64,000 nt of DNA from JABDIP01 sp965250245 (GTDB lineage Bacteria > Pseudomonadota > Alphaproteobacteria > DSM-16000 > Inquilinaceae). The translations under genes were made by a program, and so were the position numbers. Numbering within the stretch: position 1 is the stretch's first letter; every line of letters starts with the position of its first letter. Below, piece by piece: positions 8,652 through 17,913 of this stretch. The stretch covers positions 4,526,001 to 4,590,000 of the forward strand of contig OZ252296.1 in assembly GCA_965250245.1 (NCBI GenBank), written 5' to 3'. The notes beneath the pieces are model-generated. The model was given only the letters and a program-made list of their open reading frames with translations. It did not search any database and was not told the origin of the DNA.

Positions 8652-9329
8652 ATGGCCGACACGATTGTGATCGAGGCCGAAGCGCGCGACCGGGCCGGTA
8701 AGGGGGCAGCACGGGCAGCACGCAGGGCCGGATTGATCCCCAGCGTTATCTACGGCGACAAGAAGCCGCCGGTCCCCATTTCCATCGACGCGCTGCGCCT
8801 GAAGCTGCTGCTGCGCGATCCGGGCTACGCCACCTTCCTCTACGACATCAAGGTCGGCGACGCGAGCCACCGGGCGCTCGCCCGTGACGTCCAGTACGAC
8901 CCGGTCACCGACCAGGTGATCCATGTCGACTTCCTGCGCGTCAGCGCGCGGACGACCATCACCGTCGAGGTGCCGGTGCAGTTCATCAACGAGGAGGAGT
9001 CGCCGGGTCTGAAGGTCGGCGGCGTGCTCAACGTGGTGCGCTACACCATCGAGGTGGTCTGCCGCGCCGACAGCATCCCGGAGAAGCTGGTCTGCGACCT
9101 GACCGGGACCGAGCTGGGCGACAGCATCCACATCAGCGCCATCGAGCTGCCCGAAGGCGTCACCCCCGCCATCACCGACCGCGACTTCACCGTCGCCTCC
9201 ATCGCCGCCCCGTCGGCGGTGAAGGCCGAGGCCGCCGAGGAGGCCGAGGAAGGCGAAGAGGGCGAGGAGATCGAGGGCGAAGAGGGCGAAGGCGAAGAGG
9301 GCGAGGCCGCCGAGGGCGGCGAGGAGTAA
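8652..9329 (+). CDS. rplY: 50S ribosomal protein L25/general stress protein Ctc
   Basis: A 225-residue long-form L25 (Ctc/TL5). Residues 1-90 are the 5S-rRNA-binding domain, with GAARAARRAGLIPSVIYG and LLLRDPGYATFLYD. Residues 95-190 are the second beta domain, with HVDFLRVSARTTITVEVPV. The last ~35 residues are an acidic tail of Glu/Gly repeats, common in alphaproteobacterial L25. ATG 8652 follows GGAG. It precedes pth and ychF, the standard rplY-pth-ychF order. Confidence 0.95.
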   Translation: MADTIVIEAEARDRAGKGAARAARRAGLIPSVIYGDKKPPVPISIDALRLKLLLRDPGYATFLYDIKVGDASHRALARDVQYDPVTDQVIHVDFLRVSARTTITVEVPVQFINEEESPGLKVGGVLNVVRYTIEVVCRADSIPEKLVCDLTGTELGDSIHISAIELPEGVTPAITDRDFTVASIAAPSAVKAEAAEEAEEGEEGEEIEGEEGEGEEGEAAEGGEE

Positions 9330-9358
9330 CCGCCCCGTCCCTAAGCCAAGCGGGGCGG
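9330..9358 (+). other. hairpin between rplY and pth
   Basis: CCGCCCCG (9330-9337) pairs perfectly with CGGGGCGG (9351-9358) across a 13-base loop, immediately after the rplY stop and 7 bases before the pth start. No T-run follows, so it is more likely an RNA processing or stability element than a terminator. Confidence 0.5.
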
Positions 9359-9365
9359 ATCAGCC

Positions 9366-9944
9366 ATGCTGCTCGTCGTGGGCCTGGGCAATCCCGGCCC
9401 GGAACACGCCTATCACCGGCACAATATCGGCTTCATGGCGGTGGACGACATTGTCCACCGCCATGGCTTTTCGCCGTTCCGCGCCCGCTTCCAGGGCCGG
9501 CTTGCGGAAGGCCGGCTGGCCGGTGACAAGGCGCTGGTGCTGAAGCCGATGACCTTCATGAACCGCTCCGGCCAGGCGGTCGGCGAGGCGATGCGCTATT
9601 TCAAGCTGACGCCGGAGCAGGTGGTGGTGGTCTATGACGAGCTCGACTTGGCCCCGGGCAAATGCCGGGTGAAGCGTGGTGGCGGCTCCGGCGGCCATAA
9701 CGGCATCCGCTCCATCGACCGCCATATCGGCCAGGACTATTGGCGGGTGCGCCTGGGCATCGGTCATCCGGGCCACAAGGACCGGGTGCATGGCTATGTG
9801 CTGCATGATTTCGGCAAGGCCGAGGAGGACTGGCTCGACCCGCTGCTGGAGGCCGTCGCCGAGGCCTTCCCGCTGATCGCCGAGGGCGAGCCGGAGAAGT
9901 TCATGACCCGCGTCGCCATACTGACCCAGCCGCCCAAGACCTGA
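9366..9944 (+). CDS. pth: peptidyl-tRNA hydrolase
   Basis: A 192-residue enzyme that frees tRNA from peptidyl-tRNA dropped by stalled ribosomes. The catalytic His is His19 in NPGPEHAYHRHNIGF. Other signatures are LKPMTFMNRSGQAV, VYDELDLAPGKCRVKRGG and GGHNGIRSI, which contain the substrate-binding Asn and Asp residues. Length is typical. It lies between rplY and ychF and is probably co-transcribed with both. Confidence 0.95.
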   Translation: MLLVVGLGNPGPEHAYHRHNIGFMAVDDIVHRHGFSPFRARFQGRLAEGRLAGDKALVLKPMTFMNRSGQAVGEAMRYFKLTPEQVVVVYDELDLAPGKCRVKRGGGSGGHNGIRSIDRHIGQDYWRVRLGIGHPGHKDRVHGYVLHDFGKAEEDWLDPLLEAVAEAFPLIAEGEPEKFMTRVAILTQPPKT

Positions 9945-9977
9945 ACCCAGCTACGCCGTCTAACAGGAGCCCGGACC

Positions 9978-11075
9978 GTGGGATTCAAATGCGGGATCGT
10001 CGGACTGCCCAATGTCGGCAAGTCGACCCTGTTCAACGCCCTGACCTCGACCCAGGCGGCGGAGAGCGCCAACTACCCGTTCTGCACCATCGAGCCGAAT
10101 GTCGGCCGGGTCGGCGTGCCGGACCCGCGCCTCGACCGGCTGGCGGCGATCGGCAAATCGGCCAAGGTGATCCCGACCCAGCTCGAATTCGTCGACATCG
10201 CCGGGCTGGTGCGCGGCGCCTCGCGCGGCGAGGGGCTGGGCAACCAGTTCCTCGGCCATGTCCGCGAGGTCGACGCGATCCTGCATGTGCTGCGCTGCTT
10301 CGCCGGCGAGGTCACCCATGTGGAGGGCTCGGTCGACCCGGTCCGCGACGCGGAGACGGTCGAGACCGAGCTGGTGCTGGCCGACATGGAGAGCGTCGAG
10401 CGCCGCATCCAGGCGGCGACCAAGAAGGCGCGCGGCGGCGACAAGGAGGCCAAGGCGCAGCTTGCCGTCATGGAGGCGGTGCTACCGGCGCTGCAGGAGG
10501 GCCGCCCGGCCCGCACAGCGGCCCCGTCCGGCGACGATCTGGCCGTGTTCCAGTCGCTGCAGCTTCTGACCGCCAAGCCGGTGCTGTTTGTCAGCAACGT
10601 CTCCGAGGAGGAGGCCGGGACCGGCAACGCGCTGTCGGAGCAGGTCGCCGCGATGGCGGCCGGACAGGGCGCCGATGCCGTGGTCATCTCCGCCGCCATC
10701 GAGGCGGAGCTGGCGCAGCTTGCCGACCCGGAGGAGAAGGCCGAGTTCCTCGACTCCCTGGGCCTGGAGGAGCCGGGCCTCAACAAGGTGATCCGCGCCG
10801 GCTACGGGCTGCTGGGGCTGCTGACCTTCTTCACCGTCGGACCGAAGGAGGCGCGCGCCTGGACCGTGCAGACCGGGGCCAGCGCCCCCGAGGCGGCCGG
10901 CGTCATCCACACCGATTTCCAGCGCGGCTTCATCCGGGCGGAGACCATCGACTACCAGTCCTTCGTGGATCTGGGCGGCGAGCAGGCCGCCAAGGACGCC
11001 GGCAAGATGCGCCAGGAAGGCAAGGAATACGTCGTCCAGGACGGCGACGTTCTGCACTTCCGCTTCAACGTCTGA
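9978..11075 (+). CDS. ychF: redox-regulated ATPase YchF
   Basis: A 365-residue Obg-family P-loop protein that prefers ATP. The P-loop GLPNVGKSTLFNAL is at about residues 8-21, and the switch region VDIAGLVRGASRGEGLGNQF follows near 70. A coiled-coil insertion is near 130-160, and the C-terminal TGS domain includes LLTFFTVGPKEARAW and GFIRAETIDY. The start is GTG at 9978 with CAGGAG upstream. YchF associates with ribosomes and the oxidative-stress response in other bacteria. Confidence 0.95.
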   Translation: MGFKCGIVGLPNVGKSTLFNALTSTQAAESANYPFCTIEPNVGRVGVPDPRLDRLAAIGKSAKVIPTQLEFVDIAGLVRGASRGEGLGNQFLGHVREVDAILHVLRCFAGEVTHVEGSVDPVRDAETVETELVLADMESVERRIQAATKKARGGDKEAKAQLAVMEAVLPALQEGRPARTAAPSGDDLAVFQSLQLLTAKPVLFVSNVSEEEAGTGNALSEQVAAMAAGQGADAVVISAAIEAELAQLADPEEKAEFLDSLGLEEPGLNKVIRAGYGLLGLLTFFTVGPKEARAWTVQTGASAPEAAGVIHTDFQRGFIRAETIDYQSFVDLGGEQAAKDAGKMRQEGKEYVVQDGDVLHFRFNV

Positions 11076-11412
11076 CGCAGGCTGCAACAGTTCCGCGGCC
11101 CGTCGCACCGGGCCGACTGCATCCCGCGACTGTGATAACGCCACGACATCGCCACCCGGCTTTGTCACAGTTCTAAAGTGCGCTTCGCTTCACGTTGATT
11201 TTGTTGAGTATTTTGAACCGCATTTGCGGCCAACAAGTTTTAGACTTAACAACTCATTGACAACTTGCCCTTAATCATCAGTTAACTATTTCACTAGTTG
11301 TACACTTTATTTATGGTCGTCATGTCACAACTTTAACACAACTGTAGATGAGGCGGCTGTCATATAGTAAAGCTGGAAATGAGGCTCGGGGGCCGAGAAA
11401 GGAGCAGGAGAA
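11076..11412. other. intergenic region ychF to 11413, AT-rich
   Basis: This 337-base gap has no gene. A GC hairpin without a T-run (GGCCCG/CGGGCC, 11097-11114) follows ychF. From about 11165 the DNA turns AT-rich and contains TTGACA (11259-11264) and the CtrA-type box listed separately. This is evidently the promoter region of the 11413 gene. Confidence 0.7.
11271..11286 (+). promoter_or_regulatory. CtrA-type binding site
   Basis: The sequence is TTAA, seven bases, TTAAC: an exact match to the full CtrA consensus of alphaproteobacteria (TTAA-N7-TTAAC). It lies 127 bases before the start of the degenerate GGDEF-like gene in an AT-rich promoter region. CtrA control of that gene is inferred; the site match itself is seen directly. 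Confidence 0.65.
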
Positions 11413-11883
11413 ATGCTGGAAGCAGCGGCAGTCGACCGCGAGAACATAGACGCGACTGTCAGCGCCGCCCTGCCGACCGCGGACGCGGTCCTGGCCCCCT
11501 TGCAGCTGTTCGAACGTCCGCTCGCCCTTCTTCGGATCACCAATTCGCAGATCTCGCTGTTCCATGTGCGGGTCCGCGGCGATGGCGCCGAGGCGATGGG
11601 CTTTCTGCTGCGGCGGCTGTTCGACCTGGAAGCGATGATCGAACCCCTCGCCGATGGCAGCTTCGCGCTGCTCTTCGTCCGCTACAACGAGGACGAGGCG
11701 GCGATGACCGCCCGGGTGCTGCGCACGGTCCGCGAGGCGATGGGCGTGCCGGCCTTCGAGGGCCGCGGGCGGGTCGACATCACGGCGGTACACCGCCATT
11801 CCGGCTTCATCGGCGAATCCGAGGATCTGTTCGCCGAGCTGGCCGAGAAGGTGGCCAACGGCTCCGACATCGTCGCGCCGTAG
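11413..11883 (+). CDS. small protein with degenerate GGDEF-like fold
   Basis: A 156-residue soluble protein with no signal peptide. I do not recognise a named family. The segment DGSFALLFVRYNEDEAAMTA (about residues 81-100) aligns by eye with the region around the catalytic loop of diguanylate cyclases, where GGDEF would sit, but reads ADGSF, so it cannot be catalytic. The later VDITAVHRHSGFIGESEDL and FAELAEKVANG resemble the closing strand and helix of that fold. A strong Shine-Dalgarno (AGGAG) precedes ATG 11413. A CtrA-type box lies upstream and a perfect terminator downstream, so it is a monocistronic, probably cell-cycle- or motility-related gene. Confidence 0.55.
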   Translation: MLEAAAVDRENIDATVSAALPTADAVLAPLQLFERPLALLRITNSQISLFHVRVRGDGAEAMGFLLRRLFDLEAMIEPLADGSFALLFVRYNEDEAAMTARVLRTVREAMGVPAFEGRGRVDITAVHRHSGFIGESEDLFAELAEKVANGSDIVAP

Positions 11884-11962
11884 GCTGAGAGATCGGGACC
11901 CAGGTAGGGGTCATCCGACGCAGGGACGGGCCGCGGGGGCCAGTCACTGCAGGTCGCAGAGA

Positions 11963-11995
11963 AAGGGCGCGGTGCCAGACACCGCGCCCTTTTGC
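11963..11995 (+). terminator. intrinsic terminator after the 11413 gene
   Basis: A perfect 12-base-pair stem (11963-11974 with 11980-11991), loop CCAGA, ends in TTTT. It closes the transcript of the GGDEF-like gene. Confidence 0.85.
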
Positions 11996-12021
11996 TTTGC
12001 GTTGGTGGAACTTCTCAACAG

Positions 12022-12208
12022 AATCCCCCTCACCCAGCTCCGGCTAAGCGCGGCCTCCGGCCTCGCAAAGCCTGCGCAACCCTCTCCCACGAGGGGAGAG
12101 GGGTATGGATGCAACGCTGCTGAAATCCCCTCTCCCCTGGCGAGAGAGGGTTGAGAAGGCTTGGCAAGGCGTCAGCCGAGCCTTAGCCGGAGCTGGGTGA
12201 GGGGGATT
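12022..12208. repeat. 187-bp nested palindromic element
   Basis: Perfect 27-base inverted repeats (12022-12048 and 12182-12208) bound the element. Inside, a second pair of related arms is visible (AACCCTCTC near 12080 and GAGAGGGTT near 12150, plus GGGGAGAGGGG against CCCCTCTCCCC). There is no coding sequence. It resembles a short non-autonomous repeat and lies 14 bases beyond the end of clpB, so it may also work as a fold-back terminator. Confidence 0.85.
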
Positions 12209-12222
12209 AGGCCGGGAAGGAC

Positions 12223-14814
<2,592 letters not shown>

Positions 14815-15181
14815 CACCGTCTCCAATTTCCAGGCGGATCGTCTTCTTCGAAGCCCGAATTCGCCTTGACCCACATCATGTGCGATCCCTGGAGGACCTC
14901 GTGCCCCACATCCGCTCCTGCGCGACGCCGGGCACCTGCTTTTATGTGGGCGCCCCGGCCGGTGTCACAAGGCATGACCTGCGGCTTTGCGACGCTGGTC
15001 ATTTTCGCAATTTTGCGACACGTTAATGTCGCATTCCGCGAATTTCTTTCCCTTTTGTGCAACAAGTTTGGAACGATTCGACTAAATCTCTTAAGTTGCG
15101 GATAGGAATGATTGTTAATGCGGTGAAGCAGGATCATATGATATCCTTGGTTTTATTAGTGAAAGGTGATTCGCAATAAAA
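14815..15181. other. intergenic region between divergent clpB and PAS gene
   Basis: This 367-base gap has no gene. The half near clpB is GC-rich and holds the heat-shock-like promoter listed separately. From about 15000 to 15181 the sequence is AT-rich, evidently the promoter region of the rightward PAS gene. I see no structured RNA. Confidence 0.6.
14943..14972 (-). promoter_or_regulatory. candidate RpoH (heat-shock) promoter of clpB
   Basis: Read leftward, CTTGTG is followed after 15 bases by CCCACATA, similar to the alphaproteobacterial sigma-32 pattern (CTTG, then CCCCAT or similar). It lies about 130 bases before the clpB ATG. The match is partial, so this is a guess supported by the known heat-shock control of clpB. 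Confidence 0.35.
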
Positions 15182-15685
15182 ATGTTTGGCCTGATCAGCG
15201 ATAGGCAGTTGCCGATCGAGGCATTGGACGATGCTCGACTTGTCCGGTTACTGGAATATTGGACCGGAAAGAAAGGCGACCGGATCATGCCGGCGCGCTC
15301 GGACATCGATCCCTTGGAATTGAAGGAACATATGGGCCAGCTGCACCTCATCGACGTGCAGGGCCCGAACGCCTTTCGCTACCGAATCTATGGCAGCCGG
15401 GTCACCAATCCGGACCTCACCGACATGACCGGCAAATCGGCGTCGGACTACCGGGACACGGAGTTCGCGGTGATGACCACGCGGCACTACCAGAGCTGCG
15501 TCGACGCGCGCGCCCCGGTGCTCCATCACATCGTCGGCGAGATCGAGCTGCATCGCTACGAGTACAAGCGGCTGAGCCTGCCGCTGTCGAAAACCGGCGA
15601 GGATGTGGACATGATCCTGGCCTCGCCGATCCGATTGGTCGTGCCGACCGCGCTCGCCGCGCCCGGCCGCTTCGAGGACCATTGA
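15182..15685 (+). CDS. PAS-domain protein (PAS_5 type)
   Basis: A 167-residue soluble protein made of one PAS domain of the kind (PAS_5) common in Rhodospirillales. It begins with LVRLLEYWTGKKGDRIMPARSDIDP-like sequence (residues 20-44), contains HLIDVQGPNAFRYRIYGSRV, and ends with LPLSKTGEDVDMILASPI. No output domain or membrane segment is present. Such proteins are numerous in these genomes and their roles are mostly unknown; sensing or partner binding is inferred from the fold. Confidence 0.8.
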   Translation: MFGLISDRQLPIEALDDARLVRLLEYWTGKKGDRIMPARSDIDPLELKEHMGQLHLIDVQGPNAFRYRIYGSRVTNPDLTDMTGKSASDYRDTEFAVMTTRHYQSCVDARAPVLHHIVGEIELHRYEYKRLSLPLSKTGEDVDMILASPIRLVVPTALAAPGRFEDH

Positions 15686-15820
15686 CGCGCACGCCGGTGC
15701 CGCGCCGGTCCATCGGATATCCCCGGAATATTACAGCCGCCGGGCGGTTTTGCCGTGTGCCCGCCCGATTCGATCTGTTAATGGTTAATGGGCCGCGTGT
15801 CCAAACTGCGAGGGAATGAT

Positions 15821-16063
15821 ATGCAAGGCTTCACGAAGAAGATCGGCATGCTGGTGGCGGCGGGGGTCCTGACCATCGGCATTTCGGGCTGCGAGACCGG
15901 CATGGAAGGGGACAGCATGTCGGCATCCGACAGCGCTGCCGCAGCACAGGCCGCGGCGGAACGGTCGGCACGCTCGGCGGCCGCCGCCCAGGCCGCGGCG
16001 GAAGCGGCACAGGCCGCCGCAGAGCGCGCCGAGCGGATGTTCCAGCAATCGATGCAAAAATAG
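15821..16063 (+). CDS. alanine-zipper lipoprotein, Braun lipoprotein-like
   Basis: An 80-residue precursor. A positively charged start and hydrophobic core lead to the lipobox I-S-G-C, with Cys24 as the lipidation site, so the mature chain has 57 residues. From residue 33 on it is an Ala/Glu/Arg heptad pattern (AAAAQAAAERSARSAAA and on), an alanine zipper. The last residue is lysine (QQSMQK). E. coli Lpp has the same plan: about 58 mature residues, alanine zipper, C-terminal lysine linked to peptidoglycan by L,D-transpeptidases. Here an LdtB-like gene ends 22 bases away, convergent. Function is inferred from this architecture; sequence identity to Lpp itself is not obvious. Confidence 0.75.
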   Translation: MQGFTKKIGMLVAAGVLTIGISGCETGMEGDSMSASDSAAAAQAAAERSARSAAAAQAAAEAAQAAAERAERMFQQSMQK

Positions 16064-16085
16064 CCTTCCGGCTGCGGATGCCCGG

Positions 16086-17003
16086 CTAGCGGCTCACGCG
16101 GACCGGGTATCCGCGCCTCTCCTTCACGGCGGCCAGAACCGCCGCCCAATCGATCTCCGACCCGAATTCAGGGCTGCCTTCCGCGCTCGCGAAGGCTTCG
16201 ACCAGCCCCAGGATGCCTGTCGGCACCTCCGGGTCGAACCGGCCGTCGATCTCCAGCACGTCGGACTGATGCTGCGTGGGATGCGCCTCCAGATAGAGGG
16301 CATCGCCGATCCAGCCCAGCTTGACCGGCTGGTCGACCACCGTGACCGGCGTGTTCACCGGCACCCGGGCGAACAGGTCGATGATGTCCTCCGGATACAT
16401 GCGGATACAGCCGCTGCTGATCCTGCGGCCGATGCCCCAGGGCCGGTTGGTGCCGTGGATCAGATAGGCGGGCCAGTCGAGGTACAGCGCATGGCTGCCC
16501 AGCGGATTGTCCTCGCCGGGCTCTACCACGGCCGGCAGTTCCGGCCGCTCGGCCCGGATCGACTCCGGCGGATACCAGCTCGGCGCCTCGGTCTTGCGCA
16601 CGATGCGGCTGGTGCCGGTCGGCGTCTGCCAGCCCTCGCGGCCGATGCCGATCGGGAACGTCTCCGGCTCCGCCCCGGGTTCGGAGAAGAAGTAGAGCCG
16701 CATCTCGGACAGGTTGATCACGATGCCCTCGCGCGGCGCATCGGGCAGCAGATGCGCCGATGGCAGGACGATGCGCGCGTCGGCGCCGGGCAGCCAGGGA
16801 TCGATGCCGGGATTGGCGGCCCGGACCTCGACGAAGCCGAGATCGTGCGCCCGCGCCACGTCCAGCAGCGTGTCCTCGAACGCGGTGCGGTAGATCTCCA
16901 TCCGGCCGACCACGTCGGCGGCCATTGCCGGGCTGGGCAGCGCGAGCAGGGCGGCAATTGCCAGCGCCGGTATACGTCGAGTTAATGGCTTGACCGGTAT
17001 CAT
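16086..17003 (-). CDS. L,D-transpeptidase, LdtA/B/C (ErfK/YbiS) type
   Basis: A 305-residue periplasmic enzyme. Residues 1-29 are a signal peptide ending AMA. Residues 36-85 form a LysM-like region with ANPGIDPWLPG, and the YkuD catalytic domain follows. The active site is His183 in HGTN and Cys199 in SSGCIRM. The order and motifs (EGIVINLSEMRLYFF, PAVVEPGEDNPLGSHALY) follow E. coli LdtB, one of the enzymes that attach Lpp to meso-diaminopimelate. Start ATG 17003 has GGGGAAGG upstream. It is convergent with the alanine-zipper lipoprotein and divergent from a second L,D-transpeptidase. Attachment of that lipoprotein is the natural inference. Confidence 0.92.
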   Translation of the reverse strand: MIPVKPLTRRIPALAIAALLALPSPAMAADVVGRMEIYRTAFEDTLLDVARAHDLGFVEVRAANPGIDPWLPGADARIVLPSAHLLPDAPREGIVINLSEMRLYFFSEPGAEPETFPIGIGREGWQTPTGTSRIVRKTEAPSWYPPESIRAERPELPAVVEPGEDNPLGSHALYLDWPAYLIHGTNRPWGIGRRISSGCIRMYPEDIIDLFARVPVNTPVTVVDQPVKLGWIGDALYLEAHPTQHQSDVLEIDGRFDPEVPTGILGLVEAFASAEGSPEFGSEIDWAAVLAAVKERRGYPVRVSR

Positions 17004-17072
17004 CGACCTTCCCCGTCGATCAGACCCATCCTGATCATGATATGCTGGGTTATCAAGCCTGTGCGGTGCCGA

Positions 17073-17714
17073 ATGAAACGACCGACCCCATTGCCGCGTC
17101 ATCCGCTGGCCCCGCGCCAGGCGCTCGCCTCAGCCTTTCTGGCGTGGCTTTTCGGCGCCTTCATGGCCGTGATCGCGACGGCCCAGCCGGCCCTCGCGGA
17201 GACCGCCGGGGAGGCGATCTGGACCGGCGAGGTGGCGGCGGCACCGCAGCAGCCCGCGCAATCGCTGGCGCCGGAGGTGCTGGGGACAGAAACGGCGGAC
17301 ATGATCCTGGTCTACAAGGGCCGGCGGATCATGTACCTGATGCGCGACGGCAAGGTGCTGCGCAGCTATGACGTCGCGCTGGGCCGCAACCCGTTCGGGC
17401 ACAAGAACCGCGAAGGCGACGGCCGCACGCCGGAAGGCGGCTATCTGATCGACTGGCGCAATCCCAACAGCGACTTCCACCTGTCGCTGCACATCTCCTA
17501 TCCGCGCCCGCAGGACCATCGCCTGGCCAGCGAGGCCGGCCATGACCCCGGCGGCGCGATCATGATCCACGGGCTGCCGAACGGCCGCACCGCGGACGAG
17601 ATCGGCCATCCCATGGTCGACTGGACCAATGGCTGCATCGCGGTGTCCAACGAGGAGATCGAGGAGATCTGGCAGCTGGTGGACGACGGCACGGCGATCT
17701 TCATCCTGCCGTGA
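17073..17714 (+). CDS. L,D-transpeptidase family protein, YafK-like class
   Basis: A 213-residue protein (an ATG at 17037 would add 12 residues). Residues 1-42 are a signal peptide ending ALA. The YkuD domain spans about 75-213, with GHKNREGDGRTPEGGYLIDW, HLSLHISYPRP, catalytic His166 in IMIHGLPNG and Cys188 in DWTNGCIAVSN. The GDGRTPEG-HGLPNG-DWTxGCIA pattern belongs, as I recall, to the COG3034/YafK group. The E. coli member DpaA/LdtF removes Lpp from peptidoglycan. Whether this one links or cuts cannot be told. It is divergent, with 69 bases between starts, from the LdtB-like gene. Confidence 0.85.
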   Translation: MKRPTPLPRHPLAPRQALASAFLAWLFGAFMAVIATAQPALAETAGEAIWTGEVAAAPQQPAQSLAPEVLGTETADMILVYKGRRIMYLMRDGKVLRSYDVALGRNPFGHKNREGDGRTPEGGYLIDWRNPNSDFHLSLHISYPRPQDHRLASEAGHDPGGAIMIHGLPNGRTADEIGHPMVDWTNGCIAVSNEEIEEIWQLVDDGTAIFILP

Positions 17715-17783
17715 GCATCGAAGCCGGCTAATGGCTGATTCCTGTTGCCTACAATTGTAGAATTGATCCCGGCCCTAGGACTC

Positions 17784-17885
17784 CGTCATCGCGAGCGAAG
17801 CGTGGCGATCCACTCCCTCGGCTGGCAGTGGATTGCCGCGTCGACCTCACCCTGAGCCTGTCGAAGGGGGCTCCTCGCAATGACG
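17784..17885. repeat. intergenic palindromic repeat of the GTCATTGCGAG type
   Basis: The ends CGTCATCGCGAG and CTCCTCGCAATGACG are inverted copies, and an inner pair (GGCGATCCACT against AGTGGATTGCC) is also complementary. This is the widespread repeat family with GTCATTGCGAGG ends. A second common motif, CCTGAGCCTGTCGAAGG, lies inside, as though one repeat had been inserted into the other. It has no coding capacity. Confidence 0.8.
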
Positions 17886-17913
17886 CGGATGGTCAGGTCG
17901 TCAGGGCCCGGCC

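Noticed and set aside
11884..11935. GGCTGAGAGATCGGGACCC, which recalls part of a TPP riboswitch
   Set aside because: It lies after a stop codon and before a terminator, with no thiamine gene downstream, and the second conserved half of the riboswitch is absent.
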